DNA from: Alphaproteobacteria bacterium
GTDB taxonomy: Bacteria; Pseudomonadota; Alphaproteobacteria; UBA8366
Direction of reading: 5' to 3'
DNA: 64,000 bases
Assembly: GCA_028281325.1 (NCBI GenBank)
Contig: JANQKC010000011.1
Span: forward strand, 62,001-126,000
Positions 1-8,395 of the stretch are shown here, one piece after another; position 1 is the first letter of the stretch, and every line of letters starts with the position of its first letter. The translations under genes and the position numbers were made by a program. Under the pieces are notes generated by a model. That model was not told where the DNA came from, searched no databases, and was given only the letters and a program-made list of their open reading frames with translations.

Positions 1-1
1 T

Positions 2-565
2 CCGCCGTATATAAGACGTTTCCGCGATGACCATGACATCGCCATCGACGTCACGGTGACGCCCAACCCGTCGATCGCCGAAGGTTTGTCGGACGGACTG
101 TTCGATCTGGCGTTGATGGAATGGTGGGACGACCGGCCCGGCTTTCGCGCGGTCCCGTGGCGCCGCGAACCCCTGGTCGCGATCACGCGCCCGGACCACC
201 CGTGGTCCGACAACGACGCCATCACCGTCGACGCCTTGCTCGCCGAACCGATGATCGGCGGTGAAGCGGGCACCGGCACCGGCCGCATTCTCGCCGCCCT
301 CGCGGAGAAACGCGGCGACATCCAGACACCGGCCCTACAGTTCGGCAGCACCGAAGCGGTCAAGCGCGCGGTCCGGGAAGGTTTGGGCGTTTCGGTGGTC
401 TTCGCCAGCGCCGTCGTCGACGAGGTCGCCGCCGGCACCCTGCGCGCGCGCCCCGTGACCGGCGCGATATTGGCGAAAGACCTGCTGATGATCCTGCCGG
501 ATAGCATCCGGCCGGACACCGCCGCCGCCCGCTTCGCCAAGCATCTGCAGCGCGCCGCGGCCTGA
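2..565 (+). CDS. LysR-type transcriptional regulator, C-terminal part (5' truncated by window edge)
   Basis: The frame is already open at the first bases of the window, so the gene begins upstream and lacks its N-terminal helix-turn-helix here. What remains, about 187 residues, looks like the effector-binding domain of LysR-type regulators: the segment IAEGLSDGLFDLALME fits the inner beta-strand region and GLGVSVVFASAVVDEVAAGTL is the usual late segment that precedes the last strand. Effector and targets cannot be told from this fragment; the regulated gene is normally divergent and would lie outside the window. The fold assignment is fairly secure, the function unknown. Confidence 0.75.
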   Translation, partial: PPYIRRFRDDHDIAIDVTVTPNPSIAEGLSDGLFDLALMEWWDDRPGFRAVPWRREPLVAITRPDHPWSDNDAITVDALLAEPMIGGEAGTGTGRILAALAEKRGDIQTPALQFGSTEAVKRAVREGLGVSVVFASAVVDEVAAGTLRARPVTGAILAKDLLMILPDSIRPDTAAARFAKHLQRAAA

Positions 566-653
566 CGATCACGCCGTCCGCAAATCCGCCGCACCTGCGC
601 GGAAAAATTCTTGCATCCTCGGCTTGAAATGCGTACCACAGCGGTCCAGTTTA

Positions 654-678
654 ATACCGAACCAAATTAGTCCGATAT
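654..678 (+). promoter_or_regulatory. IscR/Rrf2-like operator in the suf promoter region
   Basis: A 25-bp dyad centred on base 666 agrees, by my hand count, at 20 of 25 positions with the E. coli IscR type 1 consensus as I remember it (outer ATA and TAT, inner AGTC half, A/T-rich centre). The right half, TTAGTC then CGATAT, is the better one. The dyad extends outwards to TTTAATACCG at 650-659 and CGATATTAAA at 673-682, ten-base arms with one mismatch. It lies about 50 bases before the Rrf2-family gene, so autoregulation of the operon by that Fe-S sensor is the natural reading. The protein-DNA match is inference. Confidence 0.55.
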
Positions 679-729
679 TAAATCCGCCCGCCGATGGTGG
701 CTGGGCGCCAATCTGGGGAGACCCTTCCG

Positions 730-1191
730 TTGATCAGATTGAGCCGGATGACCGATTACGGGGTGGTCGTCATGTCCCAACTGCACCAGCAGACAGGCAT
801 GGTGACGGCGCCGGAACTGACGCAAGCGACTGGCCTGCCCGCGCCGACCGTCAGCAAACTCCTGAAGCAGCTCGCCAAGGCCGGGCTGCTCGACTCCCAT
901 CGCGGGGTCAACGGCGGCTATACGCTGACCCGCGCGCTGGAAGACGTGACCGCGATGGAGATCATCGAAGCGCTCGACGGACCGGTCGCCCTGACCGCCT
1001 GCGTCGAAGGCGCGGAAGACGCCTGCAACGTGGAATCGCTCTGCCCGATGAAGGGCGGATGGGACAAGGTGAACGCCGCCGTCCGCGACGCGCTGTGCGA
1101 GGTCACGCTGGCCGATCTCTGTCCGCCGCAGCAGTACCCGGCACTTGAAACACCGTCAGAGAAAAAGACCGCAACGCGTGGGAGAGTCTAA
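730..1191 (+). CDS. Rrf2-family Fe-S sensing regulator of the SUF operon
   Basis: A 153-residue winged-helix regulator of the Rrf2 family, of the type named SUF system Fe-S assembly regulator. The chosen start is TTG 730: it gives the family N-terminus MIRLSRMTDYG and has GGGGAG about nine bases upstream. Residues 25-65 hold the helix-turn-helix (TQATGLPAPTVSKLLKQL) and the wing. Cys 91, 99 and 105 are placed like the three cluster ligands of IscR. It directly precedes sufB (TAA followed at once by ATG), so it is the first gene of the operon. It probably senses Fe-S demand and controls the promoter through the dyad at 654-678. Confidence 0.88.
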   Translation: MIRLSRMTDYGVVVMSQLHQQTGMVTAPELTQATGLPAPTVSKLLKQLAKAGLLDSHRGVNGGYTLTRALEDVTAMEIIEALDGPVALTACVEGAEDACNVESLCPMKGGWDKVNAAVRDALCEVTLADLCPPQQYPALETPSEKKTATRGRV

Positions 1192-2646
<1,455 letters not shown>

Positions 2647-2727
2647 GGACGATGACCCGGTTCAACCCATTCCATAATTACCGCCGCCGGTGTCAGACCG
2701 GCCGCGACGACGCACAGGAAACGTAAG

Positions 2728-3480
2728 ATGCTCGAAATCCGCAACCTGCACGCCACGGTCGACGGCAAGGAAATCATCAAGGGGCTCGACCTCACGATCG
2801 GGGCCGGCGAGGTGCACGCCATCATGGGGCCGAACGGTACCGGCAAAAGCACCTTGTCCTACGTCCTGGCCGGACGCGACGGCTACGAGGTGACCGAGGG
2901 CGAAATTCTCTTTCAGGGTGAGAACCTGCTCGATCTGGAAACCGACGAGCGCGCCTGCCGCGGCATCTTCCTGGCGTTCCAGTATCCGGTCGAAATTCCC
3001 GGCGTCGCCGGCACGACCTTCCTGAAGACGGCGCTCAACGCGGTGCGCAAATCCCGCGGCGAAGACGACCTCGACGCCATGCAGTTCCTGAAACATGTGC
3101 GCGAGAAGGCCAAGACGTTGGGCGTCAGCGACGAGATGCTGCGCCGGCCGCTCAACGTCGGATTTTCCGGCGGCGAAAAGAAGCGCAACGAGGCGCTGCA
3201 GATGGCCGTCCTGGAACCGTCCTTCGCCATCCTCGACGAAACCGACTCGGGCCTCGACATCGACGCGCTGAAAGTCGTCGCAGACGGTGTCAACGCGATG
3301 CGCGATCCGGCGCGCAGCATGCTGATCATCACCCATTACCAGCGGCTGCTGAACTATATCGAACCGGACCACGTGCATGTGCTGGTCAACGGACGGATCG
3401 CCAAGTCCGGCGGCAAGGAACTGGCCGAGCGGCTGGAGGAGCACGGCTATGCCGAGTTCCTCGACGCCGAGGCGGCGTAA
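2728..3480 (+). CDS. sufC: Fe-S assembly ATPase SufC
   Basis: SufC is the ABC-type ATPase of the SufBCD complex; ATP hydrolysis drives conformational change of the SufB-SufD scaffold. The 250-residue protein shows Walker A GPNGTGKST at residues 34-42, the SufC-specific signature GFSGGEKKRNE, and Walker B leading into LDETDSGLD. There are no membrane segments, as expected. It lies 81 bases behind sufB. That gap contains a small perfect hairpin (GCCGGT/ACCGGC, 2686-2702) that may tune mRNA stability or coupling, and GGAAACG stands shortly before the ATG. Confidence 0.97.
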   Translation: MLEIRNLHATVDGKEIIKGLDLTIGAGEVHAIMGPNGTGKSTLSYVLAGRDGYEVTEGEILFQGENLLDLETDERACRGIFLAFQYPVEIPGVAGTTFLKTALNAVRKSRGEDDLDAMQFLKHVREKAKTLGVSDEMLRRPLNVGFSGGEKKRNEALQMAVLEPSFAILDETDSGLDIDALKVVADGVNAMRDPARSMLIITHYQRLLNYIEPDHVHVLVNGRIAKSGGKELAERLEEHGYAEFLDAEAA

Positions 3481-3499
3481 GAAGGGCGGAGCAGCACCG

Positions 3500-4849
3500 A
3501 TGGCAGCACGCAAAAAAATACCCCTCGCCTTCGCCGACGCCTTTTCCGCGTTGGAGACCACCCTGCCGGGCAGGTCCGTGCCCTGGTTGAGCCGCCTGCG
3601 GGCTGAGAGCTGGGACCGCTACGCGGCGCTCGGCCTGCCCACCGTCCGGGACGAGTCGTGGAAATTCACCAACCTGAATTCGCTACGGCGCGCCGGCATC
3701 GTGCCCACGCCCGAGGGCGTGCCGGCGCTCGACACGGTGCCGTTGGGCGCGGCGCTGTCGATCGACGCGCATCTCGCCGTACTCGTGAATGGCGTCTTCC
3801 GCGCGGACCTGTCGTCCCTACCCGACGCAGAGGCCGGACTTTCGGTGAAGGGTTTTGCCGCGGTCGCCGAGGACGATCCCGACGCGTTGGAAGGATCCCT
3901 CGGCAAGATTGCCGACCGCGACGCCCTGCCCATGGCCGCGCTCAACACCGCGCTGGCCGCGGACGGCTTGGTGATCCATCTGCGCAGAGGCGCGGAGATC
4001 GAAAAGCCGCTGCATATCCTGTCGATCGGTATCGCCGGCGAGACGCCCGTGATGTTCCAGCCGCGCGTCCTGGTGACCGCGGAAGAGAACAGCAGCGCCT
4101 GTATCCTGGAAAGCCATGTGGGCGTAGGGGACGGCGTCTATTTCAGCAACGCGGTGACCGAACTCGACGTCGCCCCGCGCGCGCGGGTTCGGCACTATAA
4201 ATTGCAGAACGAACATCCCGCCGCCTTCCACATTGCGGCGGCGGCGGTGTCGCTGGCCGATGGTGCGGCCTACGAAAGTTTCGTCTTGCAGGTCGGCGGC
4301 CGCATCGCCCGCAACGAGATCCAGATTCACATCGGCGGCGAGCACGCCGAATGCACGATGAACGGTGCTTATCTGCTGCGCGGCAAACAGCACGCGGACA
4401 GCACGACCTTCGTCGACCATGCCGTGCCGAACAGCACATCGCGGGAATTCTACAAGGGCGTCATCGACGACACAGCGCGCGGCGTGTTCCAGGGCAAAAT
4501 CCTGGTGCGCAAGGATGCGCAAAAGACCGACGGACAGCAACTCAACAAGGCGCTGCTGCTGTCGCGCGGCGCGGAGATCGACAGCAAGCCGGAACTGGAA
4601 ATCTACGCGGATGACGTGATATGCAGCCACGGTGCCACCGCCGGCGAGTTGGACAACGAGGCATTATTCTACCTGCGCAGCCGCGGCATCGACGAAGCGA
4701 CCGCGCGCGGCCTGCTGATCGAAGCCTTCGTCGGCGAGGCGGTCGAGCAAATCGGCCATGCCGCGTCGCAGGACGCCTTTCAGAAAGTCGTCGACGGCTG
4801 GTTGCGCGACGGCGCACAAACACGCGCAAAGGACGGAGACAGCGCATGA
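3500..4849 (+). CDS. sufD: Fe-S cluster assembly protein SufD
   Basis: SufD pairs with SufB in the SufBC2D scaffold and is needed for iron acquisition during cluster assembly. The ATG at 3500 follows GGCGGAGCA and gives 449 residues starting MAARKKIPLAF; earlier in-frame positions overlap sufC and were not used. The N-terminal half is variable. The C-terminal half has the SufB/SufD beta-helix features, including GKILVRKDAQKTDGQQLNKA, LLLSRGAEIDSKPELEIYAD, SHGATAGELD and a final RGLLIEAFVGEAVEQI stretch. Its stop overlaps the sufS start (ATGA), indicating coupled translation. Confidence 0.95.
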   Translation: MAARKKIPLAFADAFSALETTLPGRSVPWLSRLRAESWDRYAALGLPTVRDESWKFTNLNSLRRAGIVPTPEGVPALDTVPLGAALSIDAHLAVLVNGVFRADLSSLPDAEAGLSVKGFAAVAEDDPDALEGSLGKIADRDALPMAALNTALAADGLVIHLRRGAEIEKPLHILSIGIAGETPVMFQPRVLVTAEENSSACILESHVGVGDGVYFSNAVTELDVAPRARVRHYKLQNEHPAAFHIAAAAVSLADGAAYESFVLQVGGRIARNEIQIHIGGEHAECTMNGAYLLRGKQHADSTTFVDHAVPNSTSREFYKGVIDDTARGVFQGKILVRKDAQKTDGQQLNKALLLSRGAEIDSKPELEIYADDVICSHGATAGELDNEALFYLRSRGIDEATARGLLIEAFVGEAVEQIGHAASQDAFQKVVDGWLRDGAQTRAKDGDSA

Positions 4850-6111
4850 CCACGAGCGCAGCGGTAAAGAGTGACAGGACAACCCCGGCGATGGGATTGG
4901 ACATTGAGAAGGTGCGGGCGGATTTCCCGGCGATGTCGGTAGAAGTGCACGGCAGACCGCTGGTCTTTCTCGATAGCGGCGCGTCGGCGCAGAAACCGCA
5001 GGTGGTTATCGACACCATGCGCCGCGTCTACGAAAGCGAGTACGCCAACGTCCATCGCGGCGCCTACTACCTGAGCGAGCGGGCGACCGAGCTGTACGAA
5101 GGGGCGCGCGACACGGTGCGCGATTTTCTCAACGCGCGCGACCGCAAGGAAATCATCTTCACGCGCAACGCCACCGAGGCGATCAACCTGGTCGCCTTCG
5201 CCTGGGGCCGCAACACGCTGAAGCCCGGCGACGAGATCGTCATTTCCGAGATGGAGCATCACTCCAACATCGTGCCGTGGCAGATGCTGCGCGACGAAAT
5301 GGACCTGGTCCTCAAGGTCGCGCCGGTCAGCGACGACGGCGAATTCCTGATGGACGACTTCAAGGCGCTGCTGACCGACCGCACCAAGCTGGTCGCGATC
5401 ACGCATACCTCGAACGTGCTGGGCACGATCACGCCCGCCAAGGAGATCGCCCGGCTGGCCCATGACGCGGGCGCCAAGGTGCTGTTCGACGGCGCGCAGG
5501 CGGCGGTCCACATGCCGGTCGACATGCAGGATATCGACTGCGACTTCTACGCAATCACCGGCCACAAGCTGTACGGCCCGTCGGGCATCGGCGTGCTGTA
5601 CGGCAAGGAAGACCTGCTCGACGCGATGCCGCCGTTCATGGGCGGCGGCGACATGATCAGTTCGGTCTCCTTCGAGAAATCGACCTGGGCGCCGCTGCCG
5701 GCCAAGTTCGAAGCGGGCACGCCGGCGATCGTGCAGGCAATCGGGCTGGCGGCGGCGATCGACTATGTCACCGGGCTCGGGCTTGAGGCCATCGCCGCGC
5801 ACGAGCACGACCTGTTGAACTACACGACGCAGAAGCTGGCGTCGATCGACGATTTGCGACTGATCGGCACCGCCCCGAACAAGGCCGCGGTGGTGTCCTT
5901 CGAACTGAGCAAGGTCCACGCGCACGACATCAGCACGATCGTCGACCGCGCCGGGGTCGCGATCCGGGCCGGGCATCACTGCGCGGAGCCGCTGATGGAC
6001 CGGATGGGCGTCGCCGCCACGGCGCGCGCCTCCTTCGGCCTGTATAATACACGGAAAGACGCCGACACCCTGGTCGAGGCGCTCGAAACCGTGCAGGAGA
6101 TTTTCGGCTGA
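4846..6111 (+). CDS. sufS: Cysteine desulfurase SufS (class V aminotransferase fold)
   Basis: SufS removes sulfur from cysteine with pyridoxal phosphate and hands it as a persulfide to the assembly machinery. In this 421-residue protein the PLP lysine is K241 in ITGHKLYGPSG and the catalytic cysteine is C379 in RAGHHCAEPLM; the short loop around that Cys and the RAGHHCAEP motif mark group II (SufS-type) enzymes rather than IscS. The start ATG shares bases with the sufD stop, and the next gene starts within the sufS stop. A SufU-type partner immediately downstream fits as sulfur acceptor. Confidence 0.96.
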   Translation: MTTSAAVKSDRTTPAMGLDIEKVRADFPAMSVEVHGRPLVFLDSGASAQKPQVVIDTMRRVYESEYANVHRGAYYLSERATELYEGARDTVRDFLNARDRKEIIFTRNATEAINLVAFAWGRNTLKPGDEIVISEMEHHSNIVPWQMLRDEMDLVLKVAPVSDDGEFLMDDFKALLTDRTKLVAITHTSNVLGTITPAKEIARLAHDAGAKVLFDGAQAAVHMPVDMQDIDCDFYAITGHKLYGPSGIGVLYGKEDLLDAMPPFMGGGDMISSVSFEKSTWAPLPAKFEAGTPAIVQAIGLAAAIDYVTGLGLEAIAAHEHDLLNYTTQKLASIDDLRLIGTAPNKAAVVSFELSKVHAHDISTIVDRAGVAIRAGHHCAEPLMDRMGVAATARASFGLYNTRKDADTLVEALETVQEIFG

Positions 6112-6584
6112 TGCTCGACGAGCTACGCGAACTGTATCAAGAGGTCATCCTAGACCACGGCAAGCAGCCGCGGAACTTCCGGCGGCCCGACCACCCGACC
6201 AACGAGGCGGCGGGACGAAACCCGCTGTGCGGCGATCAGCTCGTGGTCTATTTGAGCCTGGGCGACGACGGCACCATCGAGGACGCCGCCTTCGTCGGCA
6301 AGGGCTGCGCGATCTCGATGGCGTCGGCATCGATGATGACCGAAATCGTCAAGGGCAAGACCGTCGCGGACGCCAAGAAACTGTTCGAGAATTTTCATCA
6401 TATGTGCACCGACGACGACGCCGAAGGCTTCGGCGACGACGCGGACGAGGACGTCGAGCGCCTGCAAGTTCTGTCCGGCGTGCGACAGTTCCCGGTGCGC
6501 GTGAAATGCGCGACCCTGCCCTGGCACACCCTCGCCGCCGCGATCGACGGGGTCGAGGAAATCAGCACGGAGACGGATTCGTGA
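6111..6584 (+). CDS. sufU: SufU-type Fe-S assembly / sulfur-transfer protein
   Basis: SufU proteins accept persulfide sulfur from SufS through a zinc site. This 157-residue IscU-fold protein has the expected ligands C40, D42 (NPLCGDQL), C66 (KGCAISMASASMM) and C133 (VKCATLPW), close to the spacing of Bacillus SufU, and carries the roughly 20-residue insertion between the second and third Cys regions that separates SufU from IscU. Asp/Glu-rich residues near 101-117 (DDDAEGFGDDADEDVE) fall inside that insertion. The ATG overlaps the sufS TGA by one base. Known pairing of SufS with SufU supports the role. Confidence 0.92.
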   Translation: MLDELRELYQEVILDHGKQPRNFRRPDHPTNEAAGRNPLCGDQLVVYLSLGDDGTIEDAAFVGKGCAISMASASMMTEIVKGKTVADAKKLFENFHHMCTDDDAEGFGDDADEDVERLQVLSGVRQFPVRVKCATLPWHTLAAAIDGVEEISTETDS

Positions 6585-6997
6585 GCGCCGACCGCCCCAA
6601 CGCCAACGACGGCCTGAGCCTACAGGACTTCATGCCGGCGGGCGCCGGGGATACGGTCGCCCATGCCGGGAAACCACTCGATCCGGGCGCCCCGTTGGCG
6701 AACAAGGAGGCCGTTATCGAGGCGATGAAGACGGTCCACGATCCGGAAATTCCAGTAAATATTTACGATCTCGGTCTTATCTATGCGCTGGATATCGCCG
6801 AGGACGGGTCGACCCAAGTGCAGATGACCCTGACCGCCCCGGCCTGTCCGGTGGCCGGCCAGATGCCGATCGACGTGGCCAATGCGGTCGCCGGCGTCGA
6901 CGGAATCGGCGAAGTGACGGTAGAACTGGTCTGGGAGCCCGCCTGGACCAAGGATAGGATGTCGGAAGAAGCGCGACTCGCGCTCGACATGTGGTAA
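6581..6997 (+). CDS. sufT: SufT-like MIP18/DUF59 Fe-S maturation protein
   Basis: A 138-residue protein of the MIP18 (DUF59) family, called SufT when located in suf operons; the family helps mature Fe-S proteins under high demand. The chosen GTG start overlaps the sufU stop as GTGA. An N-terminal extension of about 45 residues, rich in Asp, Gly and Pro, precedes the conserved domain: MKTVHDPEIPVNIYDLGLIY, then LTAPACPVAGQMP with the single conserved Cys, then ELVWEPAWTKDRMSEEARL. The conserved Cys and DPE motif indicate a functional domain. Gene symbol follows operon context. Confidence 0.9.
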   Translation: MSADRPNANDGLSLQDFMPAGAGDTVAHAGKPLDPGAPLANKEAVIEAMKTVHDPEIPVNIYDLGLIYALDIAEDGSTQVQMTLTAPACPVAGQMPIDVANAVAGVDGIGEVTVELVWEPAWTKDRMSEEARLALDMW

Positions 6998-7037
6998 AAT
7001 CGCCCTAAATCAATAGGTAAGCAGCAGAGATAGAGCC

Positions 7038-7373
7038 ATGCCAGCACCGATGATGACCCTGACAGACGCGGCCGCGGACCGCGTGAAACACCTGATGTCC
7101 CAGACCGACAAGCCTATCGTCGGGCTGCGCGTCGGCGTGAAGGCGCAAGGCTGTTCCGGTATGAGCTATTTCGTGGAATATGCCGAGGAAAAGAAAAAGT
7201 TCGAGGAGCTCGTCGAGGACAAGGGTGTGACCATCCTGATCGACCCGGCGGCGACCATGTTCCTGATCGGCTCGGAGATGGATTATCAGGAAGACAAGCT
7301 GCAGTCCGGCTTCGTCTTCAACAATCCGAACGAGAAGGGCCGCTGCGGCTGCGGCGAATCCTTCCACATCTAG
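7038..7373 (+). CDS. sufA: A-type Fe-S carrier protein SufA (HesB/IscA family)
   Basis: A-type carriers accept assembled clusters from SufBCD and deliver them to apoproteins. The 111-residue product has the three invariant cysteines C39 (AQGCSGMSY) and C103/C105 (GRCGCGESF), with the normal family length. It is the last of the recognised suf genes, 40 bases after sufT. The TAG stop is followed in the same reading frame by an open stretch encoding a PP-loop ATPase with no canonical start of its own, an arrangement treated under findings. Confidence 0.94.
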   Translation: MPAPMMTLTDAAADRVKHLMSQTDKPIVGLRVGVKAQGCSGMSYFVEYAEEKKKFEELVEDKGVTILIDPAATMFLIGSEMDYQEDKLQSGFVFNNPNEKGRCGCGESFHI

Positions 7374-7406
7374 GACCGTCCCGTCCCCTCCACCGCAAGA
7401 CCGAAA

Positions 7407-8060
7407 CTGTGGCTGTCCTGGAGCAGCGGCAAGGATAGCGCCTGGGCGCTGCATGCGCTGCGCCGGCAGGATGACTACGAGATCGCGGGGCTGCTGACCA
7501 CGATCAACGAGACCGCATCGCGGGTCGCCATGCATGCGGTGCGCGAAACCCTGCTGAACCGGCAGGTCGAGGCCGCGGGCCTGCCGCTGATCAAGGTGCC
7601 GATCCCGCATCCCTGCCCGAACGAGGCCTACGAGGACGCGATGCGCCGCGCGATGGACCGCGCCAAACGGGACGGTGTCACGGCGATGGCCTTCGGCGAC
7701 CTGTTCCTGGAGGACGTGCGGCAATACCGGATCGATAAGCTCGCGCCGACCGGCATCGACCCGGTGTTCCCGCTCTGGGGGTCGGAGACCGCCGCCCTGG
7801 CGCGGGAGATGGTGGCGAGCGGGCTGCGCGCGCAAGTCACCTGCGTCGACCCGAACCAACTCGACCCCGGCTTCGCGGGCCGCACCTTCGATGCCGATTT
7901 CATCGCCGACCTGCCCGACGGCGTCGACCCCTGCGGCGAGAACGGCGAATTTCACAGCTTCGCCACCCAAGGCCCGATGTTCGACACGCCGGTCGCCGTG
8001 ACCCCCGGCCCGGTGGTCGAGCGCGACGGCTTCGTCTTCGCGGATTTGCTGCCGGGCTGA
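7407..8060 (+). CDS. PP-loop ATP-pyrophosphatase (Dph6/diphthine-ammonia ligase-like), start codon unclear
   Basis: The reading frame encodes a PP-loop protein: KLWLSWSSGKDSAWALHAL at its beginning is the ATP-pyrophosphatase loop (SSGKDS), followed by the family segments AMAFGDLFLEDVRQYR and GENGEFHSF. Bacterial members resemble the diphthine-ammonia ligase domain and are usually annotated as adenine nucleotide alpha hydrolases; their substrate is unknown. No ATG, GTG or TTG lies in frame between the sufA stop and the PP-loop. The first ATG (7530) would remove the nucleotide-binding loop. I therefore place the start at CTG 7407 only provisionally. Frame conservation looks intact, so a non-canonical start, readthrough of sufA or recent start loss are all possible. 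Confidence 0.65.
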   Translation: MWLSWSSGKDSAWALHALRRQDDYEIAGLLTTINETASRVAMHAVRETLLNRQVEAAGLPLIKVPIPHPCPNEAYEDAMRRAMDRAKRDGVTAMAFGDLFLEDVRQYRIDKLAPTGIDPVFPLWGSETAALAREMVASGLRAQVTCVDPNQLDPGFAGRTFDADFIADLPDGVDPCGENGEFHSFATQGPMFDTPVAVTPGPVVERDGFVFADLLPG

Positions 8061-8070
8061 GCGCACTACT

Positions 8071-8265
8071 GTCATTCCGGAAGCTAGGTGAGCCCGAAAA
8101 CCGAAGATTTTCGGCACGCGAGCCTTGCGATCCGGAATCCAGAGGCGGCTGCAAACAGGCCTGGTTTCCGGATCGCTGCCTTTGCCGACCAAATCATAGA
8201 TTTGGGGCAAAGCCGCGTCCCGAATGACGCAAGAGTTTGAGGACTCACCTATCATCCCGAATGAC
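8071..8265. repeat. MITE-like palindromic repeat element
   Basis: About 195 bases bounded by imperfect inverted repeats: GTCATTCCGG plus the next 12 bases at 8071-8092 pair with 8244-8265 (18 of 22 by hand count). A second partial end, CCCGAATGAC, lies at 8219-8228. Inside are two hairpins: CCGAAAA/TTTTCGG at 8094-8114 and a longer one at 8181-8211 built around CCAAATC/GATTTGG. There is no coding capacity. Such GTCATTCC...GGAATGAC-type elements are widespread in alphaproteobacterial intergenic DNA. It separates the suf region from the gamma-glutamyltransferase gene. Only one copy was seen here. Confidence 0.55.
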
Positions 8266-8395
8266 AGGAAAAAACACGCTCGCCGGTGGCACACCCGATC
8301 CCGCATCCCAGCATAGACGCCACGCCGCCGGCGGTTTTACGGTTCCTTAATCCGGAAATTATACGCAAGGTGGGCATCCAACAGGAACGGCCGCG

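Noticed and set aside
7038-8060. Calling sufA and the PP-loop gene one fused protein
   Set aside because: A TAG separates them and sufA ends at its normal family C-terminus; readthrough is possible but not supported by any visible signal.
7005-8306. 433-codon minus-strand open frame across sufA and the PP-loop gene
   Set aside because: It covers two recognised plus-strand genes and part of the palindromic repeat, and its translation shows no recognisable domain.
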